A DNA stretch of 40,311 bases from Fibrobacter sp. (GTDB lineage: Bacteria; Fibrobacterota; Fibrobacteria; Fibrobacterales; Fibrobacteraceae): assembly GCF_017551775.1 (NCBI RefSeq), contig NZ_JAFZKX010000025.1, positions 1 through 40,311 on the forward strand, in the 5' to 3' direction. The position numbers and the translations under genes are program-made. Positions 33,228 through 40,311 of the stretch are shown in pieces. Below the pieces are notes generated by a model that was not told where the DNA came from, made no database searches, and saw nothing but the letters and a program-made list of their open reading frames with translations. Position 1 is the stretch's first letter; each line of letters opens with the position of its first letter.

Positions 33228-34592
33228 ATGAGTTTTTTTTCTTATATCTTTTGCGTAATCTTCTTTGTCGCAGGGGTCGTTGGCGCCTATTTGATCCCGG
33301 ATAATACGCTTGCCTTGCACCTGAAGTTCGTTCTCGTAGGTGCTTGGGGTTCCGTAATGGGGCTCATTTTTTATTCCCTTAGTTGCCGCAAGCTGCGCGA
33401 AGCCGAAGAAAACTACACCGAATTGCTCAATACGCAGAGCAGGTCCCCGAAGACGGAATACGTGCCCGTCGTGCCTTCCATTGGCGACGAGATGCAGCCT
33501 TTCGAGCGTCCCACCAAAAAGAGCCCCTTCGACAGCATTCTCCCTCCGGGCGCGGTTCCCGCTGCCGAGGCCCTGAAACAGGTCAAGAAAGTTCCTCAGG
33601 TGTTCCCCCTCGATGCGTGGAATACCTTCTGCAAGCAGATTCTCAAGAACAGGCCCTTCCCCGAGGTGGTGGAGGCCCTGGAAAAGTCCCTTCCGCAACT
33701 CTTCCCGAAGGCGGCCGGCATCCTCTACATGTATGGCGGCGTCCAGACCGAGCTCCACAAGATCCTTTCCTTCGGCGACTATGTTATCAGTGACGACACG
33801 ATTATGCCGGCGGAATGCGCGAGCTTCAATATGGGCGATATCGTCGTGACGAACTATGCCACGGGCGAATTCACCGGTGGCTGCACGCATTTGCATCATC
33901 ACCCGCAGGGAATCTCGTTCTGCGCCCCGATCGAGGGTCTGGAAGAGCATTTCGGCATCCTCTGCATTCAGATTGACAAGCTTCCCGAAGGCGAGACTCT
34001 CGAATTCTGGAAGGCCAAGGTGAGCATCGTTTCCGCGACGTTCGGGCTCTACGTGGCGAACCAGAACCTGAATCTCCGGTTCCAGCAGCACAGCATCCGC
34101 GACCCGCTTACAGGCCTGTTCAACAGGCGTTACATGGAAGAATCGCTGCGTCGCGAGGTTTCCGCGGCCCGCCGCCACGGCACGCCTATCGGCATTATCA
34201 TGATGTACCCCGATGCGATCGACGCCATCAACAAGGAAAAGGGCCGCCATGCGGTCGAACAGCTCCTGTGGGAACTGGGGCAGCGCCTTCCCGGGTTCAT
34301 CCGTACCGAGGATATCCCCTGCCGCTTTGACGGCAATGTGCTCTGCGTGATTCTCCCCGGTGCCGACAGCAAGATAACCCTTGAACGCGCCGAACGCATC
34401 CGCAGGGAGATTTCCCAGCTCCAGATAGCCTATGGCGACGGTATCCTCTCGACGAGGCTCAGTCTCGGCGTTTCGGTGATGCCCGACCACGCCCAGGACG
34501 AGGGTGGCCTCATCTACAGCGCCCAGATGGCCCTGCAGCTCTCCATCGACAACGGTGGCAACCGTGCCGTTTCCGTCGATGCGCTCCGATAG
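33228..34592 (+). CDS. Membrane protein with GAF-like region and a degenerate GGDEF domain
   Basis: A 454-residue protein: two N-terminal membrane helices (FSYIFCVIFFVAGVVGAYLI and FVLVGAWGSVMGLIFYSL, 4-60), a proline-rich linker, a GAF-like sensory region about 130-275, then a GGDEF domain starting at DPLTGLFNRRYMEESL (from Asp292). The catalytic GGDEF motif is lost: residues 366-372 read RFDGNVL where active enzymes have RxGGDEF. The metal-binding D-x-D near 325 is also altered (MMYPDAIDAINKEKG). So it is very unlikely to make c-di-GMP; it may bind GTP or c-di-GMP as a sensor or scaffold. AAGG lies 3-4 nt before the ATG. It is divergent from the radical SAM gene and ends with its own terminator. 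Confidence 0.8.
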   Translation: MSFFSYIFCVIFFVAGVVGAYLIPDNTLALHLKFVLVGAWGSVMGLIFYSLSCRKLREAEENYTELLNTQSRSPKTEYVPVVPSIGDEMQPFERPTKKSPFDSILPPGAVPAAEALKQVKKVPQVFPLDAWNTFCKQILKNRPFPEVVEALEKSLPQLFPKAAGILYMYGGVQTELHKILSFGDYVISDDTIMPAECASFNMGDIVVTNYATGEFTGGCTHLHHHPQGISFCAPIEGLEEHFGILCIQIDKLPEGETLEFWKAKVSIVSATFGLYVANQNLNLRFQQHSIRDPLTGLFNRRYMEESLRREVSAARRHGTPIGIIMMYPDAIDAINKEKGRHAVEQLLWELGQRLPGFIRTEDIPCRFDGNVLCVILPGADSKITLERAERIRREISQLQIAYGDGILSTRLSLGVSVMPDHAQDEGGLIYSAQMALQLSIDNGGNRAVSVDALR

Positions 34593-34627
34593 CCGCTTTT
34601 TTGGCGAAATTTTGGCGATAACAAAAA

Positions 34628-34659
34628 ACATCCTGGCTAGAGGCCAGGATGTTTTTTTT
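34628..34659 (+). terminator. Terminator after the degenerate GGDEF gene
   Basis: ACATCCTGGC (34628-34637) pairs perfectly with GCCAGGATGT (34643-34652) around TAGAG, followed by eight T. Confidence 0.9.
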
Positions 34660-34849
34660 GGGGTTAGGAGGAGAACAAAGAGTTCTTGAATACAAAGATA
34701 CCTATAAAAACGGGCCCAAGCACACTTTTTTTGGTCGAAAGGGAATAAAGTGTAGAGAAGTTCTCATCACCCCCAAATAATCGTAACCAATGTTCCCGTT
34801 TTTTGAAAATGGGCCGTTTATGCGGTTTTGGCCGGCCTCGGTCCCCGTG

Positions 34850-34863
34850 TTTTTCTACATTTA
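34850..34863 (+). promoter_or_regulatory. Promoter-like motif TTTTTCTACATTTA just before the 34871 gene
   Basis: Same motif as upstream of gltX (19942). It ends 8 nt before the ATG at 34871, which has no Shine-Dalgarno, so the transcript may start at or near the initiation codon. The DNA between the terminator at 34659 and this site contains no other gene. Confidence 0.35.
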
Positions 34864-34870
34864 CCTTTGT

Positions 34871-35788
34871 ATGAAGAAGTTTATCGCTCCCATCGTCTTG
34901 TTTGTCTTGGCGGCAGGGCTTGGTGCCTATCTGTTGCTCGATTTTTCTGCGGCGGGGTCTTTTGACGCGGACGCCTACCTTGAGGCCCGGAGCCGTATCG
35001 ATTCCCTGCAGATGGCCCTGTACGAGGCGCAGGGGAATCCCGACTTGCAGTTGTCTATCCGTGGCGAACTGGAGCAGTCCTGGGAAACGCTTAACGAAAT
35101 GCGCACTATTCCCGCGCCCGCACCCTCGAACAATCCCTTCGGCTTGTCGAACGAGACTATGCTCTGGATTGCCTGCGGTGTATTTGCCGTCATACTTTGC
35201 ATTATCCTGCTTGCATTCCTTGCGCACAGGAAGAAGGTCCTGACCATGAAGATGGAGGCCATCAAGGCGGAGGAACAGCGGTTCAAGGAACCCAAGGGCG
35301 GACTTGACGACGCGACTGTCGTTACGCGCCCGCGTCCGCAGAAGCGCTCTATTATCGACGAAGTCGAAAATGCGGCCAGGGAGCAGGAATTGCCCAAGAT
35401 GGCTTTCGAAAACGAACTTGGCGTTCCCGAGAACAAGATCATGACGACCGATCTCGATGCACCGCACCCGCAGCTTAGGCCTACGGCGAAGGAACGCATT
35501 ACATCGGCCATGCAGTCGCTTTCCGACGTATTGCACTCCCCGCGCGGAGTTACCCGCGAGCGTACCATGAAGTTGCGTGCACAGAGCCACAATTCCACGG
35601 GCAATCCGAACCTGCAGGCTAAATCGCCTCTGCAGACGAGCCGTTTCGACCGCGAAATGACTGTGAAGACGAAGATTATGCAGATGTCTCGCCGCGGGTT
35701 CCCTGCGTCGGCAATCGCCTCGCAGCTGAAGATTCCGCAGGATCAGGTTGAAGCGGTCATCAAGGCCTCGATCGATTCAGGAGCTTGA
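34871..35788 (+). CDS. Two-helix membrane protein with a DUF6115-like C-terminal motif, unknown function
   Basis: A 305-residue protein starting at MKKFIAPIVLF; 27 further in-frame codons upstream of this ATG are excluded because the sequence then loses its signal-anchor shape. Helix 1 (about 4-25) and helix 2 (about 97-118, LWIACGVFAVILCIILLAFLAH) flank a 70-residue periplasmic loop with a likely coiled coil (EARSRIDSLQMALYEAQ). The rest is cytoplasmic, low in structure and Pro/Arg/Lys-rich, ending in a helix-turn-helix-like motif KTKIMQMSRRGFPASAIASQLKIPQDQVEAVIKAS, similar to the short repeat found in DUF6115 proteins. Its stop TGA overlaps the truA start (TGATG), so the two are translationally coupled. 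No Shine-Dalgarno for this gene. Function unknown. Confidence 0.65.
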   Translation: MKKFIAPIVLFVLAAGLGAYLLLDFSAAGSFDADAYLEARSRIDSLQMALYEAQGNPDLQLSIRGELEQSWETLNEMRTIPAPAPSNNPFGLSNETMLWIACGVFAVILCIILLAFLAHRKKVLTMKMEAIKAEEQRFKEPKGGLDDATVVTRPRPQKRSIIDEVENAAREQELPKMAFENELGVPENKIMTTDLDAPHPQLRPTAKERITSAMQSLSDVLHSPRGVTRERTMKLRAQSHNSTGNPNLQAKSPLQTSRFDREMTVKTKIMQMSRRGFPASAIASQLKIPQDQVEAVIKASIDSGA

Positions 35789-36540
35789 TGCGTTACCGTT
35801 TCCGCTGCGAGTACTTGGGAAGCGCGTTCTACGGCTGGCAAGAGCAGAACGAGGGCGGAAAGACCAAGTTCGTGACCGTCCAGTCCACCCTGGAGGGGGC
35901 GTTTACGACGGCGCTGCGTGCTCCTATCCGTATCGTGGGTTCGGGCCGTACCGATACCGGCGTGCATGCCCGCGGGCAGTGCGCCCATTTTGATTTTGAC
36001 GGGGAAATCGACGCGTTCAAGACGGAGCGTTCGATAAACGGCCTTACCAAGCGCCTTATCCGCATCCGCGACCTGGAGCCCTGTGCTCCCGATTTCCATG
36101 CCCGTTACGATGCCGTCTCCCGCTACTACCAGTATACCATATTCACGCGCCCGGTGGCGCTGATGCGCGATTTCGGCTGGGAATGCGGTTCGCTCAACCT
36201 GGATATAGATGCCATGGCCCGCGAGGCGCAGTCTTTCTTGGGCGAACATGACTTTATCGACTTCTGCATTCCGCGCAACGACGGCAAGTCCACGCTCTGC
36301 ACGCTGACCGAGTTCAGGCTCGAGCGCGTGAACGACTGGACTTGCATGTTCCATATCCGCGGGAACCGATTCCTGCACCGCCAGGTGCGCGCGATGGTCG
36401 GCACGCTCTTCGACGTGGGGCGTGGCCGTTTCCCGAACGGTACGGTGGATGCCATCTTCTCGAAGCAGTTCGAGGGCGAAAGGACCTGGGCTCCTCCGCA
36501 GGGGCTCGTGCTGCAAGACGTTGAATACGCGGATTACTAA
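35788..36540 (+). CDS. truA: tRNA pseudouridine(38-40) synthase TruA
   Basis: Converts uridine to pseudouridine at positions 38-40 of tRNA anticodon arms. The catalytic Asp56 lies in GRTDTGVHA; other hallmarks are YLGSAFYGWQ, VTVQSTLEGAFTTAL, QCAHFDF, YYQYTIF, FLGEHDFIDFC and IRGNRFLHRQVRAMVGTLFDVGRGRFP. At 250 residues it is standard length. I chose ATG at 35788, not the TTG one codon earlier, because CAGGAG sits 6 nt before it and it overlaps the preceding stop by one base. Coupled to the membrane-protein gene upstream. Downstream is a hairpin at 36568 facing pdxJ. Confidence 0.96.
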   Translation: MRYRFRCEYLGSAFYGWQEQNEGGKTKFVTVQSTLEGAFTTALRAPIRIVGSGRTDTGVHARGQCAHFDFDGEIDAFKTERSINGLTKRLIRIRDLEPCAPDFHARYDAVSRYYQYTIFTRPVALMRDFGWECGSLNLDIDAMAREAQSFLGEHDFIDFCIPRNDGKSTLCTLTEFRLERVNDWTCMFHIRGNRFLHRQVRAMVGTLFDVGRGRFPNGTVDAIFSKQFEGERTWAPPQGLVLQDVEYADY

Positions 36541-36567
36541 AGGATTTGGCTTGCGCTATATACGAAA

Positions 36568-36590
36568 AAACCGACCGGTAAGGTCGGTTT
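36568..36590. terminator. Shared hairpin terminator between truA and pdxJ
   Basis: AAACCGACC (36568-36576) pairs perfectly with GGTCGGTTT (36582-36590) around GGTAA. The minus-strand side is followed by TTTTTTCG, so it is best for pdxJ; the plus-strand side has only GGCTTTATCTT and is weaker for truA. Confidence 0.75.
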
Positions 36591-36615
36591 GGCTTTATCT
36601 TGTATGTAAAATCGC

Positions 36616-37353
36616 TTAGGGTGTTGCACGGCGGATGATGTCGAGCATTTCCTTTACGGCGTTCTCGAGGCCCACGAGGGCGGCCCTTGCGACGATGCTG
36701 TGGCCGATATTGAGTTCCTCGATGCCTTCGATGGCGGCGATGGGTTCTACGTTGCGGTAGTTGAGCCCGTGACCGGCGATGATGCGCAGGCCGTACTTCT
36801 TGGCGAGCACGGTCATGTCCTGGATAGAAGAGATTTCGCGGTTCACTTCCTGGATGCTGCCGAGGTCGCATGCGGTGGCGTAGCGCGCGGTGTTGAACTC
36901 GACGAAGTCGGCTCCGACCTTCTTTGCCGCCTTGACCTGTTCGGTCTCGGGGTCGATGAATACGCACGTGGCGATGTCGTTGTTCTTGAGCGTCATGACG
37001 ATTTTCGAAATCTCGTCAATCTTTGCGGCGACGTTCATGCCCGCTTCGGTCGTGATTTCCTGGCTGTTCTCGGGAACGAGCGTCACCATGTCGGGCTGCA
37101 CGTTGATGGCGAACTGCACCATCTCGGGATTCGTCGATATCTGCAGGTCGAGCTTCGTGGCCACGGTGCCGCGGAGGAGCTTCAGGTCGCGGTCCTGGAT
37201 ATGGCGCTTGTCTTCGCGCAGGTGGGCTACGATGCCGTGGCAGCCGGCGAGTTCCGCGATAATGGCTGCTGCGACCGGATCCGGTTCACGGATTTTGCGT
37301 GCTTCGCGTATGGTGGCTATATGGTCTATGTTGACACCTAATTTTACGGTCAT
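36616..37353 (-). CDS. pdxJ: Pyridoxine 5'-phosphate synthase
   Basis: Condenses 1-deoxy-xylulose 5-phosphate and 3-amino-2-oxopropyl phosphate to pyridoxine 5'-phosphate, the last ring-forming step of DXP-dependent vitamin B6 synthesis. The 245-residue sequence shows family signatures: VKLGVNIDHIATIREAR, DPVAAAIIAELAGCHGIVAHLREDKRHIQDRDL, MVQFAINVQPDMVTLVPE, DFVEFNTARYA, RIIAGHGLNYRNVEPIAAIEGIEELNIGHSIVARA. AAGGAG precedes the ATG. Its ATG overlaps the TGA of the upstream deacetylase gene (ATGA), so the two are translationally coupled. Cytoplasmic. Confidence 0.97.
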   Translation of the reverse strand: MTVKLGVNIDHIATIREARKIREPDPVAAAIIAELAGCHGIVAHLREDKRHIQDRDLKLLRGTVATKLDLQISTNPEMVQFAINVQPDMVTLVPENSQEITTEAGMNVAAKIDEISKIVMTLKNNDIATCVFIDPETEQVKAAKKVGADFVEFNTARYATACDLGSIQEVNREISSIQDMTVLAKKYGLRIIAGHGLNYRNVEPIAAIEGIEELNIGHSIVARAALVGLENAVKEMLDIIRRATP

Positions 37354-38462
37354 GGAAGCTCCTTGTTGGTGTTCATAAAGGTAGATAAATTTATTATCGT
37401 GGTGCCCTGGGCCGCCGTTTTTTCCTTCATTGTCTTGACCTTGGCGATACTTTCCTGCGAAAGCGGGAGTATCATGGCTCCCATTCCGTTTCTGGCCGCT
37501 CCACGCAGCTTCTGGTGGATGTAGTCGTCAAGAGAACTGTTGTCGGGATTGTACGGGGCGAGAATCTTGCAGCTGATGTTGAACTTGGGGCAGATTTCCA
37601 TGACCTTTGACTTGTTGTTGAGCGAAAGGTCCGCAAACCAGAGTTTGTTCTTCTTTGCCGCGTTGAGGACGGCTTCCAGCAGGGGCCTGTGGTCGACGGC
37701 ATGTTCCGCGAATCTCGTGGCGATGCCGGTGGCCGAAGGAATCAGCGCCTTCGCGTCGGATATGATTCCCGAAATCTGTTCTTCGGTATGGTAGCTCCTG
37801 ATGGGGCGCGTCTTGGTGAATCTCTTGTCGAGGCTTTCCGATTCCATCACGAGCCACAGCACGACTTCCTTGTCCTTTACCCTGTCCAGGTCTGGGTAAA
37901 AGCTTTCGGGCCTTCCGAAGGGCGTGACCAGCAGGTCGTAGGGGAAGTCGAGGGTGTTCAGCGCGACGATAATTTCGGGAGTGAGCGTCTTTACCTGGAA
38001 CGCGATGGAAAGGTACGACGCGTTGTCGCGGAAAACGTTCGAGGATACTTGCAGGTTCAATAAAAGCGTGTCGCCGTTCGGCGCGATGGCGTCCATGTTT
38101 GCCGACTGGAAGGCGTTGTTGTCGTTGAAGAGCTCTTCCATGAATAAAACCTTGCCGCCGTTCTTTTCCAGTATTTTTTGCGCTTGCATCAGGTAGTGGA
38201 TGATGGTGCGGCCTCTTCCGAGCGTCCATACGTCGCGCTTCTTCCTCTTGGAATATTGCGCCTGTATGACTTCGAGTTCCGCTTTCATCTGGTCAATAAA
38301 GGGAAGCGTGTCCTGCACTGCGGTTGAATCGGAGAGGGCTTCTTCTTGCGTGTCTTTCTGGGCCAGCAGGTTGTCAAGGTCCATTTTCGGGAGCAGGTAA
38401 GCCGCCGAGGCGATTACCGCGAGCACAATAAATATGGCAAGGATGTGCTTGGTTTTATTCAT
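37350..38462 (-). CDS. Divergent polysaccharide deacetylase family protein (Polysacc_deac_2)
   Basis: A 370-residue protein with an N-terminal anchor helix (HILAIFIVLAVIASAAYLL, about 5-25), a coiled linker and a C-terminal catalytic-type domain resembling Polysacc_deac_2/YibQ: SIAFQVKTLTPEIIVALNTLDFPYDLLVTPF, GIATRFAEHAVDHRPLLEAVLNAAKKNKLWFADLSLNNKS and ILAPYNPDNSSLDDYIHQKLRGAARNGMGAMI. The usual HMGSRFT segment reads IATRFAE here and the metal ligands look incomplete, so activity is uncertain. Periplasmic location is inferred from the anchor. ATG at 38462 is chosen; a TTG at 38471 is in frame. No Shine-Dalgarno. Divergent from miaA with only 29 bp between starts, and coupled to pdxJ. Confidence 0.65.
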   Translation of the reverse strand: MNKTKHILAIFIVLAVIASAAYLLPKMDLDNLLAQKDTQEEALSDSTAVQDTLPFIDQMKAELEVIQAQYSKRKKRDVWTLGRGRTIIHYLMQAQKILEKNGGKVLFMEELFNDNNAFQSANMDAIAPNGDTLLLNLQVSSNVFRDNASYLSIAFQVKTLTPEIIVALNTLDFPYDLLVTPFGRPESFYPDLDRVKDKEVVLWLVMESESLDKRFTKTRPIRSYHTEEQISGIISDAKALIPSATGIATRFAEHAVDHRPLLEAVLNAAKKNKLWFADLSLNNKSKVMEICPKFNISCKILAPYNPDNSSLDDYIHQKLRGAARNGMGAMILPLSQESIAKVKTMKEKTAAQGTTIINLSTFMNTNKELP

Positions 38463-38470
38463 CGGTTTCA

Positions 38471-38484
38471 AATATAATTATATT
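38471..38484. promoter_or_regulatory. Palindromic bidirectional promoter AATATAATTATATT
   Basis: A perfect 14-bp palindrome containing TATAAT on both strands (plus 38473-38478; minus 38482-38477), centred in the 29-bp gap between the deacetylase and miaA starts. A TATAAT here puts both transcription starts only about 7-8 nt before the two ATGs. -35 elements would lie inside the opposite gene. Confidence 0.55.
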
Positions 38485-38491
38485 GCGTTTC

Positions 38492-39382
38492 ATGCCGATT
38501 CTTTTCGCCATCGTAGGAGCTACGGGAACAGGGAAGTCGAGCGTGGCCGTCGAACTTGCCGCGCGTTATGGGGCCGAAATCATCGGCGTCGATTCCCGCC
38601 AGATATACAAGGGCTTCGCGATTGGTACGGCACAGCCGCCCCGCTCCGATATGGAAAAGGTGAAACACCACATGGTGGATTTCCTCAAACCGGAGAAGGT
38701 TTTTTCTGCGGGTGATTTCTGCATGCTTACGAAGCAACTGCTCGAAGCGCATCCCGAACGCAAGTTCATCGCGGTCGGTGGTACGGGACTGTATATGCAG
38801 TCGCTTATGCTCGGGCTTCCGCAGATTCCGAAAGTCGCTCCGGAAGTTCGTGCCGAAATAGAAGAGTTCGGCCGCAGCGCGGGTATTGATAGTTTGTTCA
38901 AAATGGCGTGCGAGATTGATCCCGAAGCGATGGCAAATGTCGATGTGCACAACGTGCAGCGCATCGTTCGCATTCTCGAAGTGCATCGGGCTACGGGCCG
39001 CAAGCTTTCGGAATGGCAGAAGGAACGCGTCGGCGGCATAGGCGCTCTGCCTGTGTTCTGGCTTGATCGCCCGCGCGAGGCGCTCTATGCGCGTATCGAT
39101 GCGCGCGTGGACCAGATGATGCGTGATGGCTGGATGGACGAGGTGCAGCGCCTTGCACAAACGGTTCCTCTCGATGCGCCCGCATGGCAGAGCCTCGGGT
39201 ACCGCGAACTGTTGCAGGCCAATTCTTCTGCCGAGATTGCGCGCGTTGTCGAAGACGTGAAGCGCAAGACCCGCAATTACGCCAAGCGGCAGCTCACGTG
39301 GTTCCGCTGGCAGGTGGAATCTACCCGCATCGATATGGATTCTTGCAATCCCGTAGACGTTATAGCCGATAGCTTGGTATAA
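38492..39382 (+). CDS. miaA: tRNA dimethylallyltransferase
   Basis: Adds the dimethylallyl group to A37 of tRNAs reading UNN codons. The P-loop GATGTGKSSVAVELA (about 7-21), DSRQIYKGFAIGTAQP, HHMVDFLKP, GGTGLYMQSLM, RRVxxRILEVHRATGRKLSEWQ (as VQRIVRILEVHRATG) and KRKTRNYAKRQLTWFR all fit the family. The 296-residue length is normal. ATG at 38492 is used; an in-frame TTG three codons upstream would enlarge the N-terminus and lies inside the predicted start region. No Shine-Dalgarno; transcript predicted near leaderless. No convincing terminator follows in the 540 bp before the rRNA. Confidence 0.96.
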   Translation: MPILFAIVGATGTGKSSVAVELAARYGAEIIGVDSRQIYKGFAIGTAQPPRSDMEKVKHHMVDFLKPEKVFSAGDFCMLTKQLLEAHPERKFIAVGGTGLYMQSLMLGLPQIPKVAPEVRAEIEEFGRSAGIDSLFKMACEIDPEAMANVDVHNVQRIVRILEVHRATGRKLSEWQKERVGGIGALPVFWLDRPREALYARIDARVDQMMRDGWMDEVQRLAQTVPLDAPAWQSLGYRELLQANSSAEIARVVEDVKRKTRNYAKRQLTWFRWQVESTRIDMDSCNPVDVIADSLV

Positions 39383-39680
39383 TAGCGCTTTTGCTCTCCT
39401 ATATAGAGCCTTGGAGCTTCGATTTTCGTTTTTACTTTGTCTGAAATCGAACGAAGTGGCCGCGAAAACGGTCTTTGCGCAACCAATTTTGTGTCTCCAG
39501 AACCATTTTTTGCGAAAATTTCTTCGAGGAATGTCGGAAAAGTCGTTCGGATGATGTTTTTGGAGAAAAATTTTCGTGCTGTTCCCCCGTAAAGGAGGGG
39601 CCGACAAAATTTTTTTCATCTTCATTTGTTAATAGAGTGTTAACAAAGTGTAGCGGATGCTGGTTAAGACCCGTTTTTTC
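39383..39680. other. Gene-free spacer upstream of the rRNA promoter
   Basis: No credible gene. Contains an inverted repeat TTCGATTT/AAATCGAA (39418-39425 and 39444-39451, 18-base loop), a weak GCTCT/AGAGC hairpin (39393-39409) just past miaA, and a perfect TTTGTTAA/TTAACAAA pair (listed separately). Reading frames on both strands here have no start signals and unlikely composition. Confidence 0.6.
39625..39647. promoter_or_regulatory. Perfect inverted repeat TTTGTTAA-7-TTAACAAA upstream of the rRNA promoter
   Basis: Eight-base arms (39625-39632 and 39640-39647), 76 bp before the -35 of the rRNA promoter. The spacing fits an activator or Fis-like site for rRNA promoters, but no binding protein is identified. 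Confidence 0.4.
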
Positions 39681-39750
39681 AAAAAAAATGAAAAAAAAGT
39701 TGAATTTTTTTGCCAAAAACCCTTGACATTCTCCCTGAAAATTCTATCAT
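39680..39750 (+). promoter_or_regulatory. rRNA operon promoter with UP-like A/T tract
   Basis: TTGACA (39723-39728), 16-bp spacer, TATCAT (39745-39750). Upstream 39680-39720 is a run of A and T tracts resembling an UP element. The start is expected near 39757. A GGCGTC/GACGCC hairpin follows right after. Confidence 0.85.
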
Positions 39751-39756
39751 TGGCGT

Positions 39757-39919
39757 CACCCTCGAACGGGACGCCTGAAACGGCCGAACGAGAGAGGACG
39801 GAGGCCCTGAGAGGCCGCCGGGCAGCTTGAAGGAATCGGAGATGTGCTTAGTGACGGACCAAGAAGTTAATTCTTGAAGTCAATACGAACGTGATTAACA
39901 GGACCAAGACTTTAAAAAA
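39757..39919 (+). other. 16S rRNA leader
   Basis: Transcribed leader of about 163 nt with a repeated GGACCAAGA (39856-39864 and 39901-39909) and an AAGAA/TTCTT hairpin between them. The leader usually carries antitermination and RNase III signals; no clear boxA was recognised. Confidence 0.5.

Positions 39920-40311
<392 letters not shown>

Noticed and set aside
39432..39726. Frames of 83-94 residues on both strands in the spacer before the rRNA
   Set aside because: Phe/Lys-rich translations from A/T tracts, overlap with the rRNA promoter, no ribosome-binding site.

Overview
The window looks like chromosomal DNA of a Fibrobacter-type bacterium (phylum Fibrobacterota). It ends in the first ~390 bases of a 16S rRNA gene whose 5' region reads as Fibrobacter-like. 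It also carries a family PL10 pectate lyase, a giant SprA-type outer-membrane protein, BatD/BatE proteins and lipoproteins, the mix expected of a Gram-negative plant-cell-wall degrader of the FCB group. The genus is inferred from memory of sequence features and was not checked by a search.

Layout. 1-790: start of a secreted pectate lyase (minus). 998-2827: glmS (minus), divergent from an FKBP-type isomerase lipoprotein (3002-3850). 3966-7529 (minus): a leucine-rich-repeat protein followed by two tandem S41 (CtpA-like) protease lipoproteins. 7796-9688: a stand-alone AIPR-family (abortive infection) protein behind an AT-rich, palindrome-containing spacer. 9930-16790: SprA-like translocon protein of 2286 residues. 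16992-19596 (minus): batD-batE without the usual batA/batB/batC. 19717-19888: a self-contained small transcription unit (promoter, 20-codon reading frame with strong ribosome-binding sites, terminator). 19997-25819: a tightly spaced plus-strand run gltX, zinc-ribbon/BON-like protein, WYL regulator, queA, galE, closed by a bidirectional terminator. 25877-29315 (minus): LOG-family nucleotide hydrolase, Ser/Thr kinase, and a rhomboid-like membrane protein with a repeat-rich tail. 29438-29650: small conserved protein. 29722-33054 (minus): a small beta-barrel protein and a two-part radical SAM protein. 33228-36540: a degenerate GGDEF protein, a membrane protein and truA. 36616-38462 (minus): divergent polysaccharide deacetylase and pdxJ. 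38492-39382: miaA. 39383-40311: rRNA promoter, leader and 16S start.

Most genes are housekeeping: amino-sugar and UDP-sugar supply (glmS, galE), tRNA charging and modification (gltX, queA, truA, miaA), vitamin B6 (pdxJ) and envelope biogenesis (SprA, FKBP, S41 proteases, BatD/E, deacetylase). The only clear defence-type gene is the AIPR protein. I saw no transposase, integrase, CRISPR array or tRNA gene.

The most unusual signals are the 20-codon mini-gene at 19.8 kb, a perfectly palindromic shared -10 element in the 29-bp gap between two divergent genes at 38.47 kb, and a GTTGCTAGTT-type repeat that follows three different stop codons in the same orientation. SprA and AIPR are also notable by their presence in this kind of genome.
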